A DNA stretch of 64,000 nucleotides from Epiperipatus broadwayi. Taxonomy: Eukaryota > Onychophora > Udeonychophora > Euonychophora > Peripatidae. The notes below the pieces were generated by a model that saw only the letters and a list, made by a program, of their open reading frames with translations, did not search any database and was not told the origin of the DNA. Positions 23,605 through 34,984 of the stretch are shown here, piece after piece. The translations under genes were made by a program, and so were the position numbers. The stretch is from assembly GCA_028023455.1 (NCBI GenBank), contig JAQFVV010006306.1, positions 4,245,001-4,309,000 of the forward strand, written 5' to 3'. Position 1 is the stretch's first letter, and each line of letters opens with the position of its first letter.

Positions 23605-24750
23605 AACATTTACCAAGATAATTATAACTCATCTACAGAGTGGTTTTAGTACAGTAGATCATATCCAGGTGTTGAGAGAAGTTATAGAAAGGACAAATGA
23701 ATATGAGTTGTCATTATGTTTTGGATTTGTAGATTATGAAAAGGCATTTGATTCTATAAACATTTCTTCAGTGACTAAAGCATTGGATCATCTAGGTATA
23801 GATCCAAGATATTGTCATATTTTAAAGAATATTTATAAAAATGCAACAGTAACAATTAGATTACATAATGATACTAGGAAAGTCGACATTGAGAAGGGTG
23901 TAAGACAGGGTGACTATATCTCCAAAACTTTTTATAGCAGTGCTGCAAGAAGTATTTTGTGGATTAAAATGGAAAGCTAAAGGAGTGAAAGTAAATGGAG
24001 ATTATTTAAATCATTTAGATTTTGCAGATGATGTAATTGTTTTTGCAAATATAGAGCTGCAGGAAATATTGTGGAGTTATCATATGAGATTTTGCAGATG
24101 ATGTAGTTGTTTTTGCAAATAATGCTTTACAGCTGCAGGAAATGTTGCAAGAGTTATCAAATGAAAATAGGACTAAAGATAAATGTTAAAAAGACTAAAG
24201 TAATGTTCAGTTAGAAGTTAACAGCTACAAATACCTTGGTCAGATTATTAATACAGATGGAAACATAATGGATAAAATTAATCATAGAATTAAACTTGCT
24301 TGGAGTGCTTTTGGTAGAAATAACTTGATACTAAAAGGAAATATGCCTATGTGTTTGAAAAGGAAGGTTTTTAATAAATGTGTTTTACCAGTTCTTACTT
24401 ATGGATCTAAGACTTGGACATTTAATAGAAAAGCAATACAGAGATTTCAGACCACTCATAGAACTATGGAGAGATGTGTGTTGAGAGTAACAAGAAGATA
24501 TTGAAAATGCAATATATGGGTAAGAGAACAATTAAGTGTTTTGAAAAAAATTAAAAAACAAGTGGAGTTGGGCAGATGGATAATTAAAATCTTAAATTGG
24601 ATTCCAAGAGATTGTAAAAGACCCAGAAAGTATCCAAGTGTGCAAGGATGATGTGGAAAAGAGAAGCTAAAGATCGGAGAAGATAGATTGAACTTGGAGA
24701 GACCATCATCCTGCAATCAATTGATGATGGTTGTTGTTGATGATGATAGT
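23605..24750 (+). mobile_element. LINE-1 (RTE/CR1-like) reverse transcriptase fragment
   Basis: 5' truncated. Motif A reads CFGFVDYEKAFDSI (about 23.72 kb), motif B EKGVRQGDYIS (about 23.89 kb) and motif C LDFADDVIVFAN (about 24.02 kb). A 70 bp tandem duplication repeats the FADD block (24018 and 24088) and shifts the frame. The C-terminal ETWT-like region (KTWTFNRKAIQRFQTT) lies near 24.41 kb. The 3' end is a TTGATGATGG-type simple repeat, as in the other LINE-1 copies. Confidence 0.85.
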
Positions 24751-24814
24751 TTTACATTTTCATTTACTGTGTCAATACTAATGAAAGCTTAAAAATAAGA
24801 GATAATTTTTTTTA

Positions 24815-25065
24815 ATATATATTAAATGCTTTTGTCGACTGTGCACTAAACAGAAATAAAATAATTGTTTCTTCAATTACATTTTTTTAGATTTAACTTG
24901 AAATAAAAGCAGTGGGGGGGGGGGCTTCAGAAATTAATTAAGTCAATCCCTATTTTTTATAACGAGGCATTGATTTAATTAATTTCTGGATCCACCATGC
25001 TTTTATTTCAAGTTAAATCTAAAAAGTCCAGTTGTGATTGGAGAGTGCACAGTCAATAAGAATTT
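24815..25065. repeat. Foldback element with a G10 tract
   Basis: The arms 24830-24955 and 24970-25060 are inverted copies sharing AGATTTAACTTGAAATAAAA and GAAATTAATTAA, with a ~15 bp loop. The left arm has G10 where the right arm reads GATCCACC. Confidence 0.8.
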
Positions 25066-25069
25066 AATC

Positions 25070-25825
25070 TATATTTATATGTATATTTAGTAAATGACCA
25101 GAACCTGAAGGGATGGATGATGATGATGGTGTTGGAAAAAATGAATTCATTGTAATAGTGAAGGAAAAAATATTCTCTCCAAGAACCAAAAGAAAAGACT
25201 GGAATAGTTAGGAGGTCAACCAAATTTTTTAATCCAGAACAAGGAAAATATGTAGTTTGGAAGGATTTGTGAATATCTTACATTCCTTTATGAAATGATA
25301 AAAGATGTTTTATTTCAAGAAGTTTGAAGAAAGATTACAAGAAAGTTTTCTGTATCCACTTTTGTAAAAGAACCACAGATGCCAAAATGTATAAAGTATA
25401 CATAATAGATATAGATCGGACGTAAGGTCACATTAAGAAAAAAAATCAAATGATCTTGTGTTAATTGAAATTCAAGGGCATAATAAGTGTGCTCATTAGC
25501 AGAAGTGATGGACAAAAATTAATTTTAAAAAGCTTACAATGCCCACAAAAACAATAAGGAAAAATAACAAGTGAAAACATTTTTGCTATAGATACGAATT
25601 TTAGATGAATACAAAAGGAAAAAATATTTCATCAGAGTTTACAGGATAGCAATGTAATAATTGGTTTTAAGACAAAAAGAAAAGAATCCAAAATATTTAT
25701 CACAATAATATATCTTGAATCCACATTAAAAGAATAGGACTTTGTTAAATTAAATGTACTTTTAATTCAGAAGTTTATTGGCTACATAACTTTTAAAAAG
25801 TCAGGCATTACAAAATCAAATAGAG
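25070..25825. other. Unrecognised AT-rich DNA
   Basis: Purine-rich, with short protein-like stretches in several frames and many stops. I cannot assign it. It may be decayed transposon coding sequence. Confidence 0.35.
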
Positions 25826-25839
25826 TAATACATTTATTA

Positions 25840-26256
25840 AACCACTGAACATCACATGATCACCATTTTCTATATGCTTGCTCATAACTGTTATTAAACA
25901 GACAAAACTCTCCATACAGTAGTGCCACTCAGTGCAAGCCAGAGTAATCAATGGATGCCAGAAGGCTTGTGCACTGTCCATTTATCCAATTTTGTGTTTT
26001 CAATTTGATTTCCATAGTTTTGTAGTTAATTAGAGATAAAAGGTGGCTGCTGGAGGGTTGCATTAGATCCCAAGATCTAGGTGCAGTGCTCTCAGATCCA
26101 AGGCTCCTCACTGATGAAGGCCAAAAGCCTGAAACTAGTCTGGGGATATTGGATGAATAGGCACTAGATAGGGATTTTATGCACAAGCCTTCTGGAATCC
26201 ATTGATTACTCTGGCTTGCACTGAGTGGCGCTACTGTACCAAGAGTTTTGCCTGTT
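25840..26256 (+). repeat. Family H1 element with 14 bp target duplication
   Basis: Flanked by TAATACATTTATTA at 25826-25839 and 26257-26270. It starts with an inverted ~140 bp end segment, then jumps to the plus-strand body with the ribozyme and the usual AGAGTTTTGCCTGTT end. The 5' inversion is typical of reverse-transcribed insertions. Confidence 0.92.
26105..26146 (+). ncRNA. Hammerhead ribozyme, H1, best preserved copy
   Basis: CUGAUGA (26111-26117), stem II AGGC/GCCU fully paired, GAAA (26131-26134), stem III ACUAGU, cleavage base C at 26140. Stem I pairs UCCUCA with UGGGGA and extends past an internal loop with AUCCAA/UUGGAU, then CUC/GAG. All core positions required by the hammerhead fold are present. 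Confidence 0.82.
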
Positions 26257-26274
26257 TAATACATTTATTATTGT

Positions 26275-26688
26275 TATATCTAATATCTAACTTGCCTAAG
26301 TCTTACAAAAATACTATGTTCAGTGTGATTTGTAGCTGCATTTGCTTTATATGGACAGCTGCTATGAGAAAATAAAAACATATCTTCATTTTGGATTTTT
26401 CTCTTCTGAATTGGTTTCTCTGATCATTTTTTATATTCTCATTACTAAAATTTAAGATAAATACTTGCATGAAGTTCACATTCAAAAATTAGAACTGTTA
26501 ACTAAGTTCATTATCAATGATGGCTAGCATTTCATATTCTATCTGAGAATGGTCTCTAGAATACAGTAGCTTGGCATTTTCTTAGCAGGATTTATCCTAA
26601 ATATCTTCTATTTAAAAACACCATGATTTAGATGGAACAAACTGTTAAAAGTATCCATAAATTATTTTATAGAATTTATATAATTTAT
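26275..26688. other. AT-rich DNA, no gene seen
   Basis: No recognisable content. Confidence 0.35.
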
Positions 26689-26689
26689 A

Positions 26690-27172
26690 GAGTATTTTTC
26701 TGAAGGTTTGTGATGCTACTATTTTAGTTGTATTTATATAGTGGACTATTTCCATAATCTAATATTAAGTATTGAATGTCTTTAGAAAAAGTTAACTTTT
26801 TTAAATATATGGAAACTACTAATCAATTTTGCTGTTGGGGAAAAGGTGGGGAAATCAGGAGAAACCTCATAGATAAATATGAAATTTCTACTGATCGTTG
26901 CTTTTGCCAGGATGGCTTAGTTGGTTACAGCGTTACATTGAAATTCAATATTCAAGAATCTAAGGGTCCAGTTTGATTCCCATGCTAATACTGTCACTGG
27001 TCAGGTCAGCAACAACTGAAGATGAGAGGAGAATAATATTTTTTAAAACGTCCATATACTAATCTGTGTTCTATTACTAAGAGGTGAATGTAATTCGGAA
27101 AGTTTAAATAAAGTTAAATTTTTCTAAAAACATTAGTATTTAATATTAGATGATAGAAATAGGTAAATATAT
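26690..27172 (+). repeat. tRNA-headed PLE terminal-repeat copy with inverted end
   Basis: 26810-27172 is the reverse complement of the left PLE terminal repeat and its adjoining 3' region (56.69-57.17 kb). It includes an A box (TGGCTTAGTTGG), a decayed B box (AGTTTGATTCC) and a ribozyme-like tail (CUGAAGA, then ACGUC). The first ~110 bp (26690-26800) are an inverted copy of the far end. This solo copy links the tRNA-headed repeat to the PLE. Confidence 0.75.
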
Positions 27173-27224
27173 AAATACAAATATATTTTTTATATTTTTC
27201 TTTTCTATAATTAACATTAATCCA

Positions 27225-27715
27225 TAGTCATCTTATGATTGCTATATACAGTATTCTTATTTGATTAATTGGGATAGACAAATCATATCTCTGCCATAAG
27301 TCTTATGCAATTTTATATTGCTAAGACTACTAATATATGGTATGGCTGAAGATCTATCAGCCCCATATAGCTATTTGAGTTGGATAGCTGGTTTTGAAGA
27401 CATGTAGATGTCTGAAAATTTCAGGTTTTCCACTCAATAGATAACTTTTAGATAGATGCTTGGCTTTGGGTTGGTATTTTTAGATCTAGTGTCTGAACCT
27501 ACCCTGACACCTCTCTGAGGAGTGCCAAAGCATGAAACCATGGTCAGGGGTTTGGGGAGGGGTTCCTGACAGATATTTTAAGTGCTGGCTTTGGCTAAGC
27601 ATTTATCATAAAGCTTGTAAAGGGATTGGCAATCCTCATTGTTTATAATTTACAAGCTTAAAGAGATATGGTCATGTGATCTATGACTTATTTTGACTAT
27701 TTATACCCCACTATA
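27225..27715 (+). repeat. Family H2 element
   Basis: Near-identical over about 470 bp to 47230-47681, from CTCTGCCATAAGTC to CTATGACTTATTTTGAC. Its start resembles its end (ATTCTTATTTGATTA versus ACTTATTTTGACTA), so slightly more than one unit is present. It contains a well preserved hammerhead. Confidence 0.85.
27509..27551 (+). ncRNA. Hammerhead ribozyme, H2
   Basis: CUGAGGA (27515-27521), stem II GUGC/GCAU, GAAA (27534-27537), palindromic stem III ACCAUGGU, cleavage base C at 27545. Stem I pairs ACCUCU with AGGGGU (one G.U); beyond an internal loop GAACC can pair with GGUUC. Confidence 0.8.
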
Positions 27716-27719
27716 TTTG

Positions 27720-30235
27720 AAATTTCTTTTAATTGGCAAATAAAGTTTTTCAGTAGTGGGGCAATCTTTCGTTTTCTATAAAGATTATAATGATCCATTT
27801 TTTAAATTCTAAAAAAGATCCTTATTTGAACAATTCAGGCATTGTTAATAATGTTATGGTGAGCGCATTTACAATTGACTGATATTGTTATTCTGTTATC
27901 TGCAATTAAATATCTATTGTTGGTTAGTAAACAGATCAAAGCTTTCCATTTTGCCTTAGAGTTTCAACTAGAGTGGAAACAGCATACTTTTAGAGATAAT
28001 GTCTCCATCTATATTTTGTGATCGCTTCTTCTGCTTCTATAATAAAGCATTAGTTTTCTCTGGATTTGATTGTTCAATATCCAAACTATATATTACTTAT
28101 AATGAACTTGAAATTAGTGTCATTTGATAAGAAATTAATTATTGTGATAAAAAAAGAGAAAATATTTCTAAAAATCTCATTACTAATTTGGGTGATATTT
28201 TTGTTGAAATGTTCCATGTGTTCTTGTATAGAAACTTCATTCAATATGGCTACCTTGTTTAAGACTTATTTGAAATTTAAACAGATTTTCTGCCAACCCA
28301 TTCAATTTAAGATAGTATAATGGAATAAATAAGAATGACTTTCCAGTTTTGAATGAATTTAGAAATGGTAATCTATATCATGGACAGAGACTATAGTCTC
28401 TGAATATTCATGGCATGTAAAATTCCCTTGGATTTGGCAACTATTTCATCTATATTGTTACTTGTAACAAGTTTGCATTTAGTCTCCATATATTCAGATT
28501 TAATAGGATTGAAATTGTTTTATTGAAAGATGTAAATCACATCAAAGCCTAATAACTTTGGTTTATAATATTATAAAGCATTAAAACATAGTTGATCAGG
28601 GCTTTCTATTAGAGAAAATAATATTTCACAGTATTAATATAAATAAGATTCAATTTTGTCATTAAAATATTAATAAAAATAAAAACTTTTTTCTCAATCC
28701 TGTGAGCATTTCATTATTGTTTCCATATGAGCAATCAATAATGCTAGCTGTAATGGTGAGAAGTATTGGGGTAAACATTAATAATGTGACTTACTTTTGG
28801 CAATTGATGTTAAAAAATAGACAAAGCAGCCTTTTAAATTGTCTTGCACAGCAACGATATCTTCAACATTACCTTGTAGAAAAATAATAAAGGAGAAAGC
28901 AATACCCATGTGACTTGTAAATTAAGGGCAGTGCGGGTATTTTTCCATCATTGTTTTTACCTTCTAGCTAAGAATAGCCAGATACCAACCAATATTAGAT
29001 TGTTAGATCCTAAACATATTGAAAAAATTTCAAGCCTACTCAATTGGATTTGAATTTAGGTTTTAGATACGGCAAGTATATGAGTTACTCTTAATCTTTT
29101 GTGTAATATATTGTAATGGGCATCCAAACGCCGTTACATTATTTATTTTAAAAAGTAGAAATTAAAAAGAAAAGTTCGCATATGAAAACTTCTTTTTTAA
29201 GACATAAAAATTGAAAGTTAAAAGTCATTTAAACTTTATATATATAAAATCGCACTGATGAAAAATTATTAAAAGAAAACTATTAAAAATTAGTACTGTA
29301 TTCTAAAACCAAATTTTAAGAAAAAACTTAAAAGATTTAAAGATAAATATATATCGTTAAAAAGAATGTATAGTTTAATTAATTCTATTGTATAAAATGG
29401 AAATGATTATTTTAATTAATAAAAGTAAACTAGCCCTTGGGCATTCCAACATTTATAAGTAAAGGTCAGATAGGAGAAAAACAATAGGAGCATAATAGCC
29501 AATGAAAGAAATCCCTCAAGAAATGGACCGGACCTCAATGGAAGGATCGTCATCATCGATCATGTAATGTCCATTGGATCCGAAAGTTTACATATAAAAG
29601 AAAAAGTTTGGAAATAAATTTTTTACTGAGTGAATGAGAATTAAGAGAAGTTAGATATGTGTTAAGTCGGAGAGTTGGAGGTGAAGGGATTGAAAGACGC
29701 ACTTTCAATTCCTTCAGTTGTTATAAAAAAGAAATGAAACATCGCTTTTCCTATATTGAGGACCACAGGATCATCAGGGGATTTTAATGCTGGATTCCAA
29801 ATGGCAAGCAACTGTAAAGGATGAACTTTTCTAAAACAGTAAGAACTATATAACTAATGAACATTTCTAAAACCGTAAGAACTTTATGAACTCTAATGAA
29901 TATTAATTTGAAAACAATAAGAACTCTAAATTCTAAACCTTTCAGTAAATAAATACAAATAGAATCCTGTCTGACCAACATAAATTAATATTAATAATGT
30001 TATTTGATGTATTTTTTTTTTTATTTAAAATCATTTCCATTTTTTTTTTTTTGTTCTTTTAAGTTTTATGATTTTTGTTTTTCGTTAAACTAAACTTAAG
30101 TCGGGCATGAATGGCTGCATAGACTTGTAAAGTTATATTAATTAATTAAGGGGGGTTAATCTTAGGTTATTTGTTTCGTAGTTAAATTGGGTCAATGGAT
30201 TGGATATGTTGGTGTAATTAGTAGATGTAGTATGA
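27720..30235. other. AT-rich DNA, no gene recognised
   Basis: Open frames at 28066-28320 and 28702-28887 show no motif or composition that marks a protein. No repeat shared with the rest of the window was found. Confidence 0.4.
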
Positions 30236-30239
30236 GATT

Positions 30240-30485
30240 CGCCACGTGCAGGATCACAGCATACACCGCACACCCCCTGTTTGCCTATGGAATGGGATAG
30301 TAAGATGGCAAAAAGAACCACAATCCCTTCCTATGGAATTTTCTTTTTTTTTATTGTTCTTCTTGCCAGACAGATGTGACATTCCTGTACTGGACAAGAA
30401 ACAATGTCTTCTTAACCATGCTGTTCAGATGTGCATTCCTGATGGTGTTGTAATTTGTGCTGTCGTATTCATATTGCATTGAATA
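30240..30485 (+). CDS. Possible exon or decayed coding fragment, unknown
   Basis: A pyrimidine tract ending TTCTTCTTGCCAG (about 30366) looks like a splice acceptor. It is followed by an open stretch to 30482 with four cysteines in about 38 codons (RCDIPVLDKKQC, then QMCIPDG and VVICAV). The sequence is less AT-rich than its surroundings. I do not recognise the protein. Part of the upstream segment (TTGCCTATGGAAT near 30285) recurs inverted at 44345, so this could be an unlisted repeat instead. Confidence 0.2.
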
Positions 30486-30489
30486 CATC

Positions 30490-30885
30490 GATATATCAGA
30501 TAGATTGACGTTGGTTTGGCTGCGAACTTTTGGCCTAAGGTTAAATCAGGGATAAAATATTTTTCTTTTCAAATGCAATCGATGTAGTTTATTCATACTC
30601 GACACTTAAACTATTAAATTCATCTGGGCAAACTTCAAAATAAAGGTTAAAAATGTAGTTAAATGCTAAAGTAAACATACTAAAATAATAATGCTAAATT
30701 TTATATATATGTGCGTAAATAAATGTTTGTGTGTTAATTCTGGCAGTAGCTTATTTATTTATTTTATTGAATTTTTTTTGTCTTGAAATATATTTTAAAA
30801 AGTTATATTAAATCTCTGCGTCTCTATGAGCTAGTGGCATTGGGCTGACGGTCGGAATAAAATATATATAAAAAAATTTTTTTTT
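30490..30885. other. AT-rich DNA, nothing recognised
   Basis: No coding or repeat signal. Confidence 0.35.
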
Positions 30886-30889
30886 CTTA

Positions 30890-30967
30890 ACTTACGTATC
30901 TGCCTACTCTACAAATTTTCTAGGTTCAAATGGCCCAGTGGCGCCCTGTTGGCAGATACGGTAAGAC
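30890..30967. repeat. Hairpin with 14-15 bp arms
   Basis: CTTACGTATCTGCC (from 30890) pairs with GGCAGATACGGTAAG (to about 30967), one mismatch. The ~45 bp loop contains GGTTCAAAT and CAGTGGCGCC. It may be a small structured RNA relic or a truncated tRNA-type repeat. Function unknown. Confidence 0.4.
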
Positions 30968-31029
30968 TCCTCTCCCCGATCGTTATAATATATATATAGA
31001 AAGAATGCATAACTCTACCTAAAAATCTG

Positions 31030-31366
31030 TATAAAATATTTGAAATGCTCCATAGCTATATTGTTTCAACCACACTCTCCCTTTAAACAAAGAATAGCTT
31101 CCATTTTAATATATATAACATCATTGCAGTATACATTGATGAGGATTTCCTTTTCAATGGGTTGCAAAAATTCAGGCTATTCTTCATTTAAAGGGGGAGT
31201 GTGGCTGAAACAACGTAGTTATGAGGCATTTCAAATATATATATTGAGATGGTATTTTTTGGCATCTCATATATATACACACACACATGTTTTATGAGGC
31301 ATTTCAAATATATATATTGAGATGGTATTTTTTGGCATCTCATATATATACACACACACGTTTATA
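31030..31366. repeat. Foldback element with a 72 bp duplicated end
   Basis: The arms 31035-31100 and 31175-31240 are inverted copies (AACCACACTCTCCCTTTAAA versus TTTAAAGGGGGAGTGTGG). The right end is duplicated (about 31220-31292 and 31293-31364), each copy with GGCATCTCATATATATACAC. Confidence 0.8.
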
Positions 31367-31434
31367 CATTTTATTAAAAATGCGTACATATATTATTTTA
31401 AAATAATTGCTGAATGTTTTTTGCAATCTGGTTA

Positions 31435-31525
31435 TGTGATGTGATGTGGCTTCTCTAATTTTTCCCATATTCTGCTCCATCCCATTTCCACAACATAATC
31501 TATATGCCTAGTGGCGCGTCATCTG
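31435..31525 (-). mobile_element. LINE-2 tail fragment
   Basis: Matches the duplicated LINE-2 tail at 8.5-8.9 kb (TCCATCCCATTTCCACAACA) on the minus strand. Confidence 0.6.
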
Positions 31526-31529
31526 GCCA

Positions 31530-33040
31530 TCATATTTTTTGCAATCTTCGTAAAATTGCGGACATTTCAAAATGTAGTGGCAAAATATATGTACACACTA
31601 TGCTTTGTATGCATAAGTTGATTATATAGATTAATTTCCATAATGATGTGAATATATCTAACCCATCAGAATTCAAATGTGAAGCTGCACATGCAAGTTG
31701 TTTAATTGGTCAAGAAGATGATCTGATAGCATTTATATAGTATTTGAATGTATGTTCTTAGATGTGGATAATGAGAGATTAGGCTTATGATAAATTTTAT
31801 TAATCTTCTTGCAAAATATGTCTTTTTTACGGCACCCATTCAATTCAAATGCTACAAAGACTTACATTAAAAAGTTAGGTAAAATATTATTAATTTTTTA
31901 ATCTTCCCATTTCCAATACAGAATCATTAAGATTAACTGTAATTTAACTACAGACTTAAAATTTCAAGAGCTATTTTACAAGTGAAAACATATGCATTAG
32001 CTATCTTCTAAATAAAACTGTTATGATACTAAAAAATACAAGCGTGTGGAAATACCGTTTACTTAAAAAAACTTGCTTCATATCACTAGTTGTCAACAAA
32101 AATGTATCATCTTACTTCAAAATTTACAATCATCTTGGGAGAGATGCTAAAAAATACTTGCTCTTGAATGGTATATATAATGAAGATGAATAAAAGAAAG
32201 AATGTATAGGGTTTAGAGTTTTCTGATTTAAACCTTCAAAAGTGTTACGTTACCTTTTAAAATAATATTTCTATATATTACAAAATATAACACACTTAAA
32301 ATTCAATTAAGAAGTAAGTTTTTGATTAAATTATTATTCTATATTAATGTAGGAAGACTGTTTAACTTCTCAATAAATATAAGCTGCAAATTACACAGAT
32401 GTAAATCTCTAATGTTTACACATTAGATGAGAAATTGGATGGATATGAAAATATGGTGATAAGAGGCGATAATTTTTCACTTTGAAATAGCGATGGAAGA
32501 TTTTTATTCAAAAGCAGGGATTCATCACAATAATAAATGCTATCAGCTTATTTATGTTTATAGATAGAAAAATTTGGAAAAAGTCTGATTGAATTCACAG
32601 AATATAGCAACTTTTCTGTTTTTAAGTCTAATCAAAAATGAATATGGAGAAATTCCAGTGATCTAAAAACTACATTTGAGTATTGAAAAGTTATATGTCA
32701 AAGCAATACAAAAATCTAAAATTTCTTAGTAGCTACCATGTTAATTTAGATTTACAAGGTTTGAAAAGTAAGATCCTTGAATTTAATGTTTATTGCAGTG
32801 GTTTTTGATTTCAAGCATTTAATTTAATTTGTTCAAGCTTCAAATTTCTTCTTTTGGAATATTCAGTCACTTTCTGATTGAATATCTAGCTGGGATTTGT
32901 GTCGTGGACTATAATGATTTTTCTTCCATTACTATATGATAAAGCAGCTAAGTTCTGTAAACAAATATTGTTAAATTTAAGCTTTAAAAGATGCCTTCAA
33001 AACATTAAGAATAATCAGTAGTCCATCTTTTAAATGGCAT
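31530..33040. other. Unrecognised DNA, possibly decayed coding
   Basis: Around 32.0-32.2 kb one frame stays open for about 50 codons (KNTSVWKYRLLKKT onward, then GRDAKKYLLLNG). I cannot place it in a family; the remainder is full of stops. Confidence 0.3.
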
Positions 33041-33097
33041 GAATGCTATATAATGAGCTTACCTTTAGCTCTTAACAAGCTTTTCAGAATATTCATA

Positions 33098-33138
33098 TCC
33101 TCAGACTGTTTTCTGACTGCTGGCCTTCATCAGTGAAG
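33098..33138 (-). ncRNA. Hammerhead ribozyme-like motif, H4 left arm
   Basis: CUGAUGA (33133-33127), a weak stem II, GAAA with one extra A, then CAGUC with the cleavage base at 33104. Stem I pairs CUUCA with UGAGG (one G.U). Slightly decayed. Confidence 0.55.
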
Positions 33139-33442
33139 TGCTAAGATATTCAAGCATTAGATTTAAAATACCAGGTCAAGGCCAGCACTTTATCTAATGT
33201 TTAACTATTAAGTAGAAAATCTGAAATTTTCAGACATTCATATGTCTTCAAATCCATCTATCTAACGTAAATAGCCATAAGGGACTGAACTAAATTCAGA
33301 TAACCATATGTTAATAACTTTAGCAATATCAAATCACCAAAGTCTTAAGAGCAAAACAATAATTGCAAGGAAATCAAGTCATAACATTAGAGAAAATGCT
33401 GGCCTTCACCTGGTATTCAAAATCTAATGCTTAAATATAGTG

Positions 33443-33482
33443 CCTCACTGAGGAAAGCCAAAAGCTAGAAACCGGTCTGAGG
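33443..33482 (+). ncRNA. Hammerhead ribozyme, H4 right arm
   Basis: CUGAGGA (33448-33454), stem II AGCC/AGCU region, GAAA (33468-33471), palindromic stem III ACCGGU, cleavage base C at 33477. Stem I CCUCA/UGAGG is a perfect 5 bp. Confidence 0.72.
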
Positions 33483-33564
33483 ATAGGGATAGTCTGAAAA
33501 GCTTGTTAAGAGCTATTGACATGCTCATTATATAACATTTGTATTATAAGCTTATTAAATTAAG

Positions 33565-34395
33565 TCATATGATAAATGACTTAATTTCCTTGCAAAAATG
33601 GCATGAATCATCTGCATACTGTAAAAACAAAGATCTTTATTCAAATTTTTTTAAAAAAAACTCCATCTATTAAATCTAGATGTCTGCTTCATGATATTGT
33701 TTATAAATAGTTCCAAAAACCACTATCAAAAAATAAAAATAAAGCAAAATTATAGATTACACAAGCTTATTGATTCTCATTTCAAAGGTTCCGATTATAA
33801 ACATGCGCTATATAAAATAAATGCTTATCTATTAGTAGTAATAACACTATGTCGCATATTATTGTGTGATATTTGTATGATTAATTACCTAATTTCAAGA
33901 TATTATTACAAGATTTTTTGAGTAACCATATTAAATGTGTAAATCAATAAAAACCAATATGTATATACTTTTACTCATAACACTTTTCTTGCATTTCTTG
34001 GCATATTGTTTCATAATAATGTTCTATACATGAATATATGCACTATATACACCACACCACCTTTTTATGTTCACCAAAAAGGATCTCGAGTATGTCAATG
34101 TATTTACACATGTAGAACATAAAATACGTGTGAATATCCATATGATATAATTTTCATAATACATTGATCGATTGTAGCTCTGAAAAGATTGTTAGTAAAC
34201 AATTGAGAGTAACAATAACAAAGGACATTATATGAATTTTAAAAATGCAAAAAAAAAAAAAGTCAATATTTTATTATTTTTTAATTTCATGGACCAAATA
34301 TGATATGTTTGTATATATATATTTACATATTAAATTTAGCCTTTATTTATAAACTTGTCTATTATTCGGTATAAATCCTTAAAATTGTAAAAATT
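33565..34395. other. AT-rich DNA, no gene seen
   Basis: The 76-codon frame at 33691-33921 has no recognisable feature. No repeat shared with the rest of the window. Confidence 0.4.
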
Positions 34396-34409
34396 AACAG
34401 GAATATGAT

Positions 34410-34969
34410 ATTAAACCACTAAACATCACATGATCACCATTCTTTATGCTTTTACAAGCTATTTACACAAAGCCAAAACTCTCCATACAGTAACGCTACT
34501 GTATAGAGAATTTTGGCTCTGTTTAAACCGTTTGTGTAAGCATAAAGAATGGGGATCATGTGATGTTTAATGGTTTAATACCAATCCTGCCCAATAGGAC
34601 TATGGTGACTGTGGTTATTAAAGAGCCAGAGATAGCAAAAAATATAGATGCTGAACTGGGTTCAGATCTATACAACTATACTAGCTAATGGGCTTGAATT
34701 GAAAACATTATTGTGTTTTCATACTGGACTCAAAGCTAATAAGATAAAAGGTGGCTGCTGGAGGGTTGCATTAGATCCTAAGATCTTGTTGCAGTGCTTT
34801 CAGATCCAAAGCTCCTTACTGATGAAGGCCATAAGCTAGAAATTAGTCTGAGGATATTGGATTAGTAGGCACTAGATAGGAATTTTATGCACAAACCTTT
34901 TTGAATCCATTAATTACTCTGACTTGCACTGAGTGGTGCTACTTTATGGAGAGTTTTGGCTCTGTGTCT
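34410..34969 (+). repeat. Family H1 element, compound foldback
   Basis: Imperfect flanking repeats AGGAATATGAT (34399) and AGGAATATAAT (34970). The first 160 bp form a hairpin of H1 ends (ACATCACATGATCACCATTC against its complement near 34545), followed by a plus-strand H1 body with ribozyme. The open frame at 34648-34839 is inside it and is not a gene. Confidence 0.85.
34813..34854 (+). ncRNA. Hammerhead ribozyme, H1
   Basis: CUGAUGA (34819-34825), stem II GGC/GCU, GAAA (34839-34842), UUAGUC with the cleavage base at 34848. Stem I pairs UCCUUA with UGAGGA. Relative to other H1 copies both strands changed so that pairing is kept. Confidence 0.68.
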
Positions 34970-34984
34970 AGGAATATAATAAAT

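Larger units (their letters stand above)
33045..33560. repeat. Hammerhead family H4, inverted pair of ribozymes
   Basis: The element has inverted outer segments. Its left part reads on the minus strand and its right part on the plus strand, each with a ribozyme, and both end near CTGAAAAGCTTGTTAAGAGC. Inner blocks GGCCAGCA and CCAGGTCAAGGCC are shared. The body is related in style, not sequence, to H1 and H2. Confidence 0.75.
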
